From Isochrysis galbana (Eukaryota > Haptophyta > Isochrysidales > Isochrysidaceae): a DNA stretch of 64,000 nucleotides. A model generated the notes under the pieces. The model did no database searches, was not told the origin of the DNA, and saw only the letters and a list, made by a program, of their open reading frames with translations. How positions within the stretch are numbered: position 1 is the first letter of the stretch; each line of letters starts with the position of its first letter. This document shows positions 1 through 11,599 of the stretch, piece after piece. The translations under genes were made by a program, and so were the position numbers. The stretch is taken from positions 6,713,373-6,777,372 of the forward strand of contig CM030934.1 in NCBI GenBank assembly GCA_018136815.1, read 5' to 3'.

Positions 1-3000
1 TGGAGGGTTTCTCCCGGATGCCTCCAGGTTGGCTACGCTCGGGTGTCCGGGGACCATGCAACGGCGCAATTGACGGTTGGACACCGCTCGTAGCGTCGAG
101 GTGTGGGATAGATGGACTTTGGGTGACGTTCTGAGTGATGACCGAAGGGTTGTTAGCTGATGGGCTCATTTCAACATCATGTGGCGATACGGATACCGAG
201 ATCCGTTGGGCTGAGGCCGCCTCATCGACAATAGGGACTAGTGCAACTTGAGGAGCCTCACTAATTGTGAGAGAGGCGCCGGGTGTGCCAACAATATCGG
301 CGCCACCAGTACATGCGATCGGCGTAGGGCATGAGGAAGGTAGAGGCGGACTATGCGCATGTTGTGACAGCGAGCACGTGCCTCTTGGAAGCGACAACAT
401 GTCGGAGATAGGCGGATCCTCAGCAGGACTGGACGCTATCTCTTGAGGCGTGGGACGATCTGTGGGAGCTACACTCACGGGTGCGGAGGCAGACATGGTG
501 GGGTGGCCATCGCGGAAATAACGGCTTGGTGCAGGAGGCTCTTCGTCGCACGCAGCGTCGGGCCCAGAGATCGGGACCACGTCGGCGCCATAATTCTCTC
601 TAGACGTGGTTGGTGCAGCAGCGTTGTCGCGCACAAGGGGCGGCAGCGTCGCTGGATGGAGCAGCGGAAGGGAAGGCTGGACAGCTAATTCTGTGAAGGA
701 AGAGGAGCATGATGGGACGGGGTCCACCGTAATGCTTCCCGGAGGGCGATAGCGAACTTCAACTTGACGCTCCCGTCCCGGCTGCGGGTCCGCATTGCTT
801 TCTTCAGCCCGAGAATTGCTGTGGCTCTCGCGAGAGCGAGCGCGCTCAGGCCAGCCCTCATTGGCTGGGACTGGCGTTACCGACCTCGTCGAGAGCAGTC
901 CAGAGGCACGTGCAGTAAGCCTAGATGGCACGGCTACGCTGCTGGGAATCAATGAGGCGAGGGCCTCAGACATGCGCGCCTGGGCATCGACGAGCTGGAT
1001 GAGTTGATCGCTTAGTGCCGCAAGTGCTGGGTCTTGTGAACCACCGCCCGAACCATCTTGCCCGCCCTGTTCACCCAGTGCATTGCCCCCCTCGTCGTCG
1101 CCGTCCCCATCGCCCCCCCCGACCGATAGCGCTCGGTTGCGAGGGAAAAAGGAGGCGTCATCCTTTGCCATCAGCGCTGCGACATGCTGCTCCCATCCGT
1201 TGTACTCGGTTGGGTCTTTCTCCTTGAGATAAATAATCATGTGCAAGTACGCCCACATATTGTGCTCGTGCTTGACATGATGCTCAAAGCCAGGACCCTT
1301 GGTGTCGAGCGTGAAGCGATCAAGTCCGCAGATAAAGCAAATGTTTTCCATGTGGCTCTTCTTGGCAGCATGGACGGAGCGCAACTCGCCAAATGTGTCG
1401 ATAATGATACCGAAGATCTGGGTATTCAGAAGGGGAGGCCAGGGGAGGCGCAATCATGGCGGCGGGTCTGGTGTTGGGTGAGTGGGGAGGTGGTGGTGAG
1501 AATGGGAGTGGGGTAGGCGGAGAGTGGGTGCAGCTGCGATCGTAAGCGCCGGAACAACAACTGATCTTATAGCCCGCAGAAAAAAAGTGTGGCGGCAGGG
1601 CTGTCACGCACCACGTTGAGCAGAATGGTGATGACGATTGCCCAAAACGAGAGTTGGTATGCGAAGCGAAAGGCATAACCGCTGATATCACCCGGCATTG
1701 CCGGGTCCATGAAGGAACCGATGTCGCCCGATCGGAGGCCCTCGTTCAGCGCATTCAGGAAACACGAGAACAGCGAGGTGCACATTGGAACGTCTTCGTC
1801 AGGATAATTGCCTAGGACGAAGACTTCGGCGGCCGAGGCGTAACCGACAACTGCAAAGAGGTAGATGATAATAGCTCCAAATAGAGCGGTCATAGCTATC
1901 GAGCGGCCGTTCAGTGTGACCGCCTTGAAGACGTTTTGCAAGTCGGCGCTCTTGTTGACAATATCGAGCAGGTGGACCGAGAACCACAATGGCGAAACCA
2001 AGAGGCCAAGGACGGATGCAAACGAGAGGCAAGCAAGCAGTGCAAGCTGCGCGTCGGCAAGTGCGTAATATGGAAGGATGAGATACCAGCTGGGATGCCA
2101 GCGCCGAAATGGTAGACCTAGAATTTCCTCGGCCCCATGACCAGTCGCAAGGCGGAAGCCTCGCCACACTCGGAGTGGGGCTCGATCGATAGCATAGATG
2201 GTGAATACAAGCACACATGCGCACAACTGGAGGGAGCCCATCGCAGTGTTTGCAATGTTCTCCCAGAAGATGAGGTATTCGAGGTGCTCAGAAGCGTCGG
2301 GAGTCCAAGAAAAGCGGAGCATGATGACGCAATTTTGAGCGAGGGCCAAATTGAGGACGAGGTTGTCTGCAACCGGCTTGTTACGCATCACGAGTTGCCA
2401 CAAAGGGGAGCGCGCCAAACGTTGTTGGTGTTTCATCTCGCGCATCAATTCGTCCGAACGCTCGAAAAGCTCCTGGATCTGCTTTCCAGGAGTCTCGCGA
2501 TCAACACCCCACAGCAGCTCCTGCTTCGACTCCTCTGTCAGCAGCAGGCAGAAATCGGGGATCCGGAAGTAGACGCGCTCGAGTTTACCAGTTGCATTGA
2601 CGATCTCGCACCGGCCGATGAAACGCCCCATGCCTCGCACTGAGCTCTTGCTGTCCTTTCCCTCGGCGCCATCACCCCCGCTAAGCTTGTGCTCTTCCAG
2701 CCCGTCCCCGCCACTGAACATTTCAAGTGCCCCAGCAGGAACACCACGTGATAAGGACACTCCGCCGACTTGATTCACAGCTGCCTCCTCTTGATAATCA
2801 TGCAAGTGGCGCAACAAGGTGTACATGGCAAAACCGGACTCGAGCAATAGTGAGCATTCCTCCTCAGCCTCCTCCGCTGCTTCAGGTCTTACGGAAACTT
2901 GTGCGCTCTCCCACACGAACCCGGACAGTGTGGACTTTTTCCGTACCTTGCCGCGCCGGAAGCTTTCGGCGGCAACCTCACCAATGCGCTCCAGGTCGAG

Positions 3001-6000
3001 CACTTGCAGCAAACGCATCTCTGCTTGACGACCCGATCCCTCGAGGAGTGCGAGGAGAAGCGTGGCCACCGCTACACGTAAAGTCGCTGCTCGTAGCGAC
3101 TTGATGCTTGGACCATAGTCGAGCTTACATGCGAGCCGATCCAGAACCTCAGGTAGCTTCGATTCGATGAGCAACCTCGTATTCGCCCCAGATATGTTGC
3201 CTTGGATGAATTCGGTGAGGGCCGTGACGCACGCCGTAGCCTGATCAATGTTGTCTCCATCAAGCTCGGGCTCGAGCTCGGCCAGTAATGCATAGACCTC
3301 AGTGACGAGGTCAATCGGCTCGGCAGATGAGTCTGATCGACCGCCGCGAGGGTCGCGTAGATACTCCTGCAGGGGGGTGAAGTGGCCCTCACACATGAGC
3401 CGGAGGGCTTCTACCGTCTCTGCGACGTATGCCGAGGTATCAAAGTCGCGCTCTATGTCGGCCTTCACGGCCGCCGCAGCGGCCGGTGAAAGGCCATCTA
3501 CTTCGTCCAAGTAGCCCGCGCGTCGCTCGGCTTGCTGTGCCAAGAATAGCTTGCGTTCCGCGATCTCTTTGATGCCGCGTCTTAGGCGCGCCTTCACCTC
3601 TCCCATCCACGAGCCGTTGGATCCGTCGAAGGGCTCAATGCCCCCTACTGTGAGTGCGGTGTGCATGCAACGCTGAACATGTGTGTTGCCACCCACAAGC
3701 AAAGCAATGGTGAGCGTCATCCCAAGTCCGTACAGTTGTTTGTCCTCACACGCGCCCATCATGAGGCACACAGAACACGCACCCTCGTCGGCGAGCAAGA
3801 CCTGTCGTCGTTGGCGACGCGCTTCCTGACCTGGCGGGAGCGTAAGCAGAGCGATAAGCACTCGCATGGATGCAACAGTAAGCGCACGATCCAAAGGCAT
3901 CTCTGCGGTGACCCGACCTCTCAGAAGTTGCTGAAGAAGATTGCGTGTGTAAGCCGCATCGGTAGCCCCGCGAATGGCTGTAGCTGCTCTCCCATCTGCT
4001 ACCCCCACAGCTGCTGCACGTCCCGCAGCCGAGGCATCACGTCGCGAGGAGTACTTTCGCCGCCGCCCGGTTAGCTTGGCCTCTCGAGCATCACACTCTG
4101 CGTCGAGTCCCATTGCGAAAATGTCAACTAGAGACGTGAACTCTGTCTCAGGATGCACAATAAGGTCATAGCTATTCAGGAACTCGGGCAGGCGCTCTTG
4201 AGGATGTCCGGTGGCAGCAGAAGAGAGCAAGGATTTTCCGGCCGGGACGATGGTTGATTTTGTCGTTTTGCCCGGTTCCGTACTGGTGTCTACGTCCGCA
4301 AGGACACGCCGTGCCACCGATTCCTTGAGTAACCCAGCATCGTACAGGGCCCTAATGCATTTACCGATGGGCGCGGCCGGCAGAACCTCTTCTTGCCCAA
4401 GGGCCTCTTGCTGGAGTTCGAGCAGTGCATCCCCGACTTGTCCACCTAGAGCACGTAGCTCAGCGGCAGCCTCGTCGGCCGCTGCGCGGCGCGTGGAGAA
4501 GTGCTCGCGGAAGTATTCGGAAAGTGTGGGCAGGACGTCATAGCAAAAATATGACGCGCGTGCCCGCGCTTCTGGCTCGTCCGCAAGATTCAAGAAAGGC
4601 AGCTCGTCCACAAAGGAAGATAGCTCCCCCGACAACGCCGCGATCAGCTGTGGTAGGTCGTCGCTAGTTGCGACCTCGCGCACAGGCTTCTCGGTGCGCA
4701 GAAAGGCCTCAAAGAAAAGGCGTACATAGTTGCCGCGCAGGGCTATTGGAAGATCGGCGATGAGTAGATTTTCAACCAGCTCGGGGAGAGGAACGAATTC
4801 GCGCATCATCCCCTCGACGGCGGCGTTCTCACCAATGGTGATGGTGGCGAGCAGCCCAACGAGCTCGATGTGATACGCGAGCCGCCCGCGCGGATTTTCG
4901 ATGTGGTCGTTGGCGGCGATAAGTGCCGCGCGTTCTGTGCGACCACCAACGCCCGAGAAAAGCAAGAGGGCTCGCTCGTTATCAGCCAAGGTCTGCAAGA
5001 TCAACGCCTGATTGCGCTTTATGGGCACACCGCCAGGTAAACAGAGGAGGGAGAGGAAGCGGAGAAAGCGTGGAGCGTGTTCTTGCGCAGCCAGGCGAAC
5101 GAAGTGCCGGATGGTGTCGGGCGACACCAATCCGCAGGCGGCACGGTTATCGCGCAGAGTTGCCGAAATGGTTCCAGTTGGCGAGATGTCATATGCGACG
5201 AGCTTTTTCTGGACATGTGCGACGAACGTAGGGATGGAGGGCACCAATTCAGCCTGCAACTGGGGGAATCCGGATACCATCGCCTTAATCAGCCGATACG
5301 CGCCACGAATCACCGCGCGAGTGTTGTACTCCGCAGGTAAAGGCTCGTCTGCGACTGGCAGCGCTAGCAACTTCAGCGCCAACTTGTGCGCACCCATATT
5401 CCGAAGCAACACCTGAGGTAATTACATGGAAAGGAAAGGGTGGATCGCCTTCACCACATCCGTGCTTTGATTCATGCGCTGAGCTGAAAAGCAATGGCTT
5501 CATGTTTCCCTCTGACACGGAGAAATCGGAACCTCATCCACCCACGCTGCATGCCATTCTCGGCGTTGCTTGCCGTAACCCTAACCACACCTGCATGTCG
5601 AAATTATAACCCGCTGAATGGCAGAGCAACATCAACCACACTTCCCCAGAGCCTCCTGGTCGCAACTCTGTAGGCGTTGGCACGCCTCGTTCCAAAGCCA
5701 GGCGCTTGTCGAGCATGACGATCGCGCCGTCCGTGCCGTCTGTCTCGGGAGTTTGGACTGCTCGCACCGTGTACATGAGGCCTTCAATCTGCAGTCGGTC
5801 GCCTTGCCGTGGCGGGCGCGTGTGATCAAGCTTGGTCATGAACAAGCGGTCCGAGCCGAGCTTCGCACGTGCCCGCCCGATCAGCAAAAGATAGATGCCC
5901 TGGGTATGGTCAGTCGAAGTGTGCATCCCCGACCGCGACGTCCCCGAACGACCAGTGCGGTTGGTGCGTGAGTTCGACGCGACGCCTGCAGAGCGCCGCC

Positions 6001-9000
6001 CGACCGAGGCCATGCCGACTGAACACATCTCAGCTGTCGGCTCGTCGGTTTCTTCTGAACAGAAAGAGACCAACTGACCGAGCAGCAGCAACGCCTGGTA
6101 AGGCTCATCGTCAAAGAGCTGTCGTCGTGACGCGAGCAGGCCGAGTTTCCGAAGCACCTCGTCGAACGTGCCGTACACTTGCACCATCTCTGGCTTGACC
6201 AAGAGCTGCGTTTTCTCTACAACGGCGCGCAGACTCCTCCGCTGTTCATACTCGCAGACTAACAGCCCCAAAGCCGCCGAGACGAGTGGCTGGTGGTCGT
6301 AGAAGGTGAGATCCATCAGTATGGGCACCAACATGCCGTCAGTGTCATAAACAAGAATCTGCCATAAGCCGTCGAAGCACGCTCTACGTTCCCGCACCAC
6401 ACTGCGTGCTAGCGCTTGGCTACCACCGTCATGGATCGTCAAAGAAGGCTCGTCCAAGGAATCCTCATCGAGCCGGGTGTATGCCGTGCCGGACGACGCA
6501 CCAAATTTCTGGCTGATCGTAGAAGAAGTCGCCAACCCTATGGCGGTCTGCTTCGCTGAATCAACGCGGCCGACGCGGAAGATGTGATATCTCGACGACG
6601 GTGAGTTTGAATTCACCCATGAGCCAATGTCCCATTCGTTTCGGAAATGAGCGAGCAATTGTGAGAGGCGCAAATCGAGGCGAACGTCACTGAGAAGGCT
6701 GAGGATGCGGCACAAAATCAGCTTACACTCCATGATGACGAGAGTGTCGAGACTGACAGTGCGTCTTGGCACGTAGCGAGCAGATGAGTCGTCGAGCAAA
6801 CCTTCGGTCCCATCGACCACGTCCTGAGAGCACGGGCCATGGGCGGTCACCCACATACTGAACTCTGCATGTGGCGTACCTCTACGAGGAAGTTGAGCGT
6901 GAGGGGTACTGGCGGGCGGGGGCGGCTGAACGATGGCCTTGACATAACTAGCCAAGAGATCGATGGCGCGCCGCTCCGCTGGGTGGCCATTGGCGGGAGA
7001 AGGCGAGCTTTGCCAAATAGTTAGTGGGAAAGGTATCCACACCTGCCTGCCATCCAAAAGCGCAAGAAGCCTCGGTAGCACAGGTTCTACGTCGGTGGCG
7101 CGATAGAATCCGTGTACAAGAAGCTCGTGAAAAAGTTTTAGAAGCTGCAGCACCATGCGATTCTCTTGGATTTGCCGGGCGTCTTGCGCTTCGTATTGGC
7201 GTAAAAAGGCAAGCATAAACACCTTCAGGCTATCGAAACGTTTCCAATCGATGTCCAGCACCGTGGTCAGACGCGACGAAAGAGCACCGCTCTGCGCCGC
7301 GGGGAGGACATTCGCCCAAATGCGAACCTGTGCACGCAAGGACGCGATGTGGTCACTGTGGATGAGGCGCGCATAACGTCGCGGCTTCAAACTGGACGGA
7401 GGCAATCGCACGCGTGACCAGCTAACTGATGGCGCGTGCACTCCGCGCGGGATGAGTTGCACATTTGGCTATTGGCTATTGGGGGAAGGAGAGGGAACGG
7501 GATCCTGCATGTCAGCACGCGTGGGCTCACGAGAGAGGGTAGAATTACCGTCTTCACGCGGGCCATCAATTGATGGGGCTCGGTGTCCACGTACAGGCAG
7601 CGAATGACGGCCGCAGCAGCAGCACTAATGCCGAGATGAGAAGAGTGCAGCTCCTTGGAGGCCACAGTGGCAACCAACAGATCATACGGAAGCCGCTCTC
7701 GTAGAAGCGGCGCATTCCGCAGGTTGCGGCCCGTAGCGAGCGCGGCGCACAACTCAAGACTCTTCTCCAAATATGCAGCAGCCTCTTCGTCGACCGTGTC
7801 TAGCCACTCGTTTAGCTTAATAGGGCACTGCTCGTTGAGCCCATCGAAATATTTGCCGTTGCCGGAGACGAGGACTTGCACCGGGTTGCGTGGATCGATG
7901 CTGAGCGTTGGAAGAAGCTCAGGCGCGTCGCGAAGCAACGCTTCAGCGACGCGCCACTGATTGTGACGGATCGCACTGCCGTGACATTGGCAGAGCGCGA
8001 CGAGAAAAGCAAGGAATTTGGCCTCGCGGCCAGCGGTGCGAATCAAGGAAACAAATTTGTACACATGCGCATCCTCTACCTGAGAATGGCGAGCGGAGAG
8101 AAGCAATGATGATGTGAGTGACGTCTTCCGCCCCAGCAGACGTGAGAAAGGCTAGAAGGTGGCGCAGATGCCCACTATTTTGAAGGGATTCTGGCACCTT
8201 GAGTAGCTGTGCTTCATTGTCCACGAAGACCTGAGTGAGCGTGTCCGCTGCACGAATGCCTAGGCCTAGAAGCTCTTGTAGTTGTGGGACGAAGCGTAGC
8301 GCAGCTGCCTTGTTCGCGTTGTGTTCGCGCAGGACGTGGCGCGCGAGCAACATGCAGAGTGTGCCGGCTCTCCAAATCGGAGAACGTTTCGATTGGCCCT
8401 CACCGGAGAGCTCCGACCTTTCGAAAATGGAGGAGCGAAGGGGCGCTGCGATCGCTTCAAGTGCAAGGTCGAGCACTTGCAACTCTCGCAGGAGCAGCTG
8501 ACGGTGAGCATGCGGCAATCCTTCGCGAGTATATGGATTGGGATTGTCGCTCCGTGTGACAAAGATGATGAGCTCCGACAACGCAGCTAGCAGCGGCGAG
8601 AAATCAATCTGTGAGCGAACGGGCAACGGCAGTGGCGGCGAGCCGCGAGTGCCAATTGTGGTTCCTGACGTGGCACTTGCTCTCCGAGGGTCGTGGAATC
8701 GAGCAATAAACTGACAAATCGGAGAACGCCATGCCAGCGCTCTCGTCAGGTCCGTGTATTGATCCGCTCCAACAGGCGTCAAGCCGAAGACGTCTTCATC
8801 GTAGAGCGTACGAGTCGCCACCAACCGGCCACACCAGCCGACTGCTGGACCCGCCGCTTCCGCAGCGACCTGTGCGCGAGCCAGATCTTCGAGCGAGTGG
8901 GCGCCACTAACACCTGCTTGCGCTTCGCCACCCGCTGTAACGCTCGCCGACGCAGGAGGCCTCGAGCGCTTAGCTGCCGGGATTGTGCAAGCAAGTGGCG

Positions 9001-10435
9001 AAGACGTGGTGGGCGGCGTTCCACCTCTCCTCGAGCTAGATGCCGGTAGACCAGCTACTCCGTCGATAGGAAAAGTAGTGACTCCTGTCCCAACCCCCGT
9101 TGCGCATGCCCGGCGCAACGGACTGCCACGTGCTGACCTGTTGCTGCGTCCAGACGGCGAAGCCTCTCGAGAGCTACCGCCGCCAGCATCGCCGTCGTTG
9201 TGCCCACCAAAGATGTTGGCCGATGCGTCGGCACGCTCGAAGCCTTTCGAGTTGAAGTGCAACCAGCGGCCAGTCGCCACGTGTCGCAAGCGGAAGAACG
9301 CGTCGAGACGAACGAGAGTGTCGCGCTGTTGATACTGAGGACACAGCTCGAAGAGGCACGTAGTATCGGATGCATCAATCTGGGCCAGCACTACACGTAG
9401 AGCGACATCGTCATCGTTACTATCAGTATCGCCATATTCAGCCTCCCACTCTTCACATGCCTCCTCGATCTCGTCCACCTCATCGGACACCGTCAGAGTG
9501 AGATTCGAGGCGGTGTGCACGATACGAAATCGTCCAGACCACACGCATGGTCCGCCATCCGTCACATCCGCCTTATGCACCTCCCACATTGTATCACAGG
9601 AGGCTGGGACGTGCGTGTCCTCTCGGGCAACAAGCACCGGCATGCCCAAGATCGCACGTGCTAACGCGTTCCCCATGTACCCATCCGCTTCTTTGTGCAT
9701 CATCCGGATCGGTGCACCACCCATGAGCGACGGCGTCGTCCCGAGCGATTGGGCCCCGCCATCGGCTGGTGGGGGCTCATGGCATCGGTATAAGCTGATC
9801 TTGATGGAGCTAGGCTCGGCCGCGGCAGATACCTCGCGACGGCCGTCTGGGAGCTTGCCCAAGCGCTCGACGCGTAGCTTCAAACCGGTGGCCACGTGCT
9901 CCAGGACTGCGGGGTCTCCCAGCCGCACACGCTCGCCTTCACTGTGTATCCTCAGCCGAGGCATCACACGGAACCATGCGGCTTCGGCCGCATCGGGCTC
10001 GATGGTCGCTCGCCGAGCGTCTTTTGAGACGTGCGCTGTGTGCCGGGTGACTGCGAGCATCAGCTTGGTCCGCGCATGCTGCAGCTGTATCATGTGCCCG
10101 TACCGGACCTCGCGGCCGATTGAGCGCTCGAAGGCGGACTCGTTGGCGAGGAGCTCGCGGTCGCGCTCCTCGAAGAGCCTGCGGTGCTCTGGCTCTGCCG
10201 CCAGCTCAATAGCTGGCCTGCCCTCTGACTCGACGAGACCGCGAATATTCTTAGCGGCTGAGTAGTTTTGCTGCTGCTGCACTAGGAAGACGGACTCGCT
10301 GGCGAATGAAGTGGAGAGGGGTCCTGCCTCGCGTGCGCCAAGCTGGACGCCCCCGCCCGCCAGCACGCCCAGGGCCATCCCCTCGCCCTCGCCCTCAGAG
10401 ATGAACACAAGGTCGCCGATGTGGAGAGTGCCCAT
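1..10435 (-). CDS. IP3 receptor/ryanodine-receptor family Ca2+ release channel (C-terminus off the window)
   Basis: Five exons in transcription order: 10435-8123, 8079-7549, 7468-5591, 5412-1612 and 1417 to beyond 1. All joins are phase 0 and use GT-AG; about 3313 residues lie in the window. N-terminal Ins145/MIR-like beta-trefoils are visible (a YGHMIQLQH segment, then FRLRHVATGRWL near residue 385). RIH-type armadillo repeats follow (VRLDLRLSQLL near 1190; LLRNMGAHKL at the start of exon 4; LLVGGNTHVQ further on), then six membrane helices, a pore loop GLRSGDIGSF and a pore-lining helix. Exon 5 adds IFGIIIDTFGELRS and the family C2H2 module (CFICG, then HH and HEHNMW). A Ser/Pro-rich tail of nearly 400 codons stays open to the window edge. 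The family forms ER tetramers releasing Ca2+. The start is the ATG at 10435. Domain identity is confident; IP3 gating is not, because pocket residues look degenerate. Confidence 0.9.
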
Positions 10436-10554
10436 CGCGGCCGTCGGTGGGAAGAGAGGGGGAAATAAACTGAGGAAGGTGTATGGAGGCGAGGCGTAGC
10501 CGAAGGGAGGTAAAAGAGAATGGAATGGAGGGAGCGGAAGGGAGACGGTGAAAG

Positions 10555-10745
10555 AGGTGCACCGCAGCGAGCGAAGAGGAGAGAGAGGGGGGGAGAAAGG
10601 GGGGGGGGGGAGAGAGGGTGGGAGGCAAGCGAAAGAGAGGTGGGCTTGGGAGAGAGAGATTGCCGCAGAGAAGAGAGCGAGTGGGGCGGGAGAGAGGGAG
10701 AGAGAAAAGAGAGGCAGAGAGCGACGGATAGAGCGCGACGGAGCA
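10555..10745. repeat. Purine-rich (GA) low-complexity tract, leader of the channel gene
   Basis: The plus strand is almost pure G/A with GAGAGAGG runs and a G-run. On the coding strand of the leftward channel gene this is a CT-rich tract 120-310 bases upstream of its ATG. Reading frames through it are compositional and are not called as genes. Confidence 0.7.
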
Positions 10746-10844
10746 AGAGTGCGGCGCGACCGGCGAGGGTCGCGTAGATACTTGATTACCGAAGAAGTAG
10801 CATATATTTACAGGAGTACTTCTCCTCCGTTGGAAATTGTAGTC

Positions 10845-10990
10845 TTGTAAGAGGTCTTGTTGGCTAGCACCCCCAGCCACAGACACCGGACGAGCGGACG
10901 AAGGCGCACCGTTGCCCATGAGGCACGGTCCCTCAACACTAGGATTAAAGGACAACCAGAAAGCTCTGACACTCCCCCATCGCCATCGCC
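10845..10990 (-). repeat. Dispersed repeat A, copy 1
   Basis: The reverse strand carries TTTAATCCTAGTG, GAGGGACCGTGCCTCAT, GCTCGTCCGGTGTCTGTGG and GCTAGCCAACAAGAC in that order. The same order occurs at 31080-31240 and, split by an insertion, at 17735-17789 plus 18567-18690. No coding capacity was recognised. It lies just upstream of the channel gene. Confidence 0.75.
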
Positions 10991-11059
10991 GAAGGCGAAT
11001 CCCTCTTTCCCATGCCCATGCGACGTCATTCCCAATGAAAGATACACGCATACGCCAAG

Positions 11060-11190
11060 GCTGAAAAAAAACTTTAATGTTCTCGCCGCGCGCGCGACCC
11101 TGCACATCGTCCATACAGCCACGCCCGCTTCCATCACCCCTTATCCCCCCTCCACCTGCCTTGCGGCTCGTCCCCTCGTGCGCTACCTGG
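11060..11190 (-). repeat. Truncated 3' end of retroposon B
   Basis: The segment starts with CTTTAATGTTCTCGCCGCG on the plus strand, matching the 3' terminus of the long retroposon at 17790-18566 read in reverse. It continues with the shared blocks CATACAGCCACGCCCGC and CCTGCCTTGCGGC, which recur at 39180-39260. Only the 3' end is present, as in a 5'-truncated insertion. Confidence 0.6.
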
Positions 11191-11599
11191 GGGCTTGGGT
11201 GCCCGGCGCGCGCGCGGGGCGCCGCTCCTGCGGCCAAAGCCACGGCAGTGGTAGTCTGGCCCTCTGACTCTGCGGCATCACTCATGCCAGAGCTCTCCCA
11301 GCAGCCTCAAAGAGGGGCCGAAGGACTGCAGCGCCAGGAGTTGGAGTTGGGCACGCGCCAGGAATTGGGTAGACACGGAGTAGTGATAAATAATCACTTA
11401 TTCGTATGATCGATCCATCGATCCATCACGATAGGATGACAGGGAGAGGAGGAAAGAGAAGAGTTAACATAAAGTTAAAAAGTTGTTGTCTTCTCGAGCG
11501 CGGGCGGGGAAGGGGGGGGGGGTTGAAGCATGAGGGAGGCCCACGGCGCGGCTGGTAGGGCCTGCGCGGATGGCGGCGATGGCGGGGCACGCGCCCGCT

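Noticed and set aside
443..1516. Several plus-strand frames over the left edge
   Set aside because: They lie opposite the C-terminal exon of the IP3R-like gene, whose minus frame is open for 472 codons with clear family motifs.
5575..5590. CCCTAACC telomere-like sequence
   Set aside because: A single partial unit within an IP3R intron boundary, not a repeat array.
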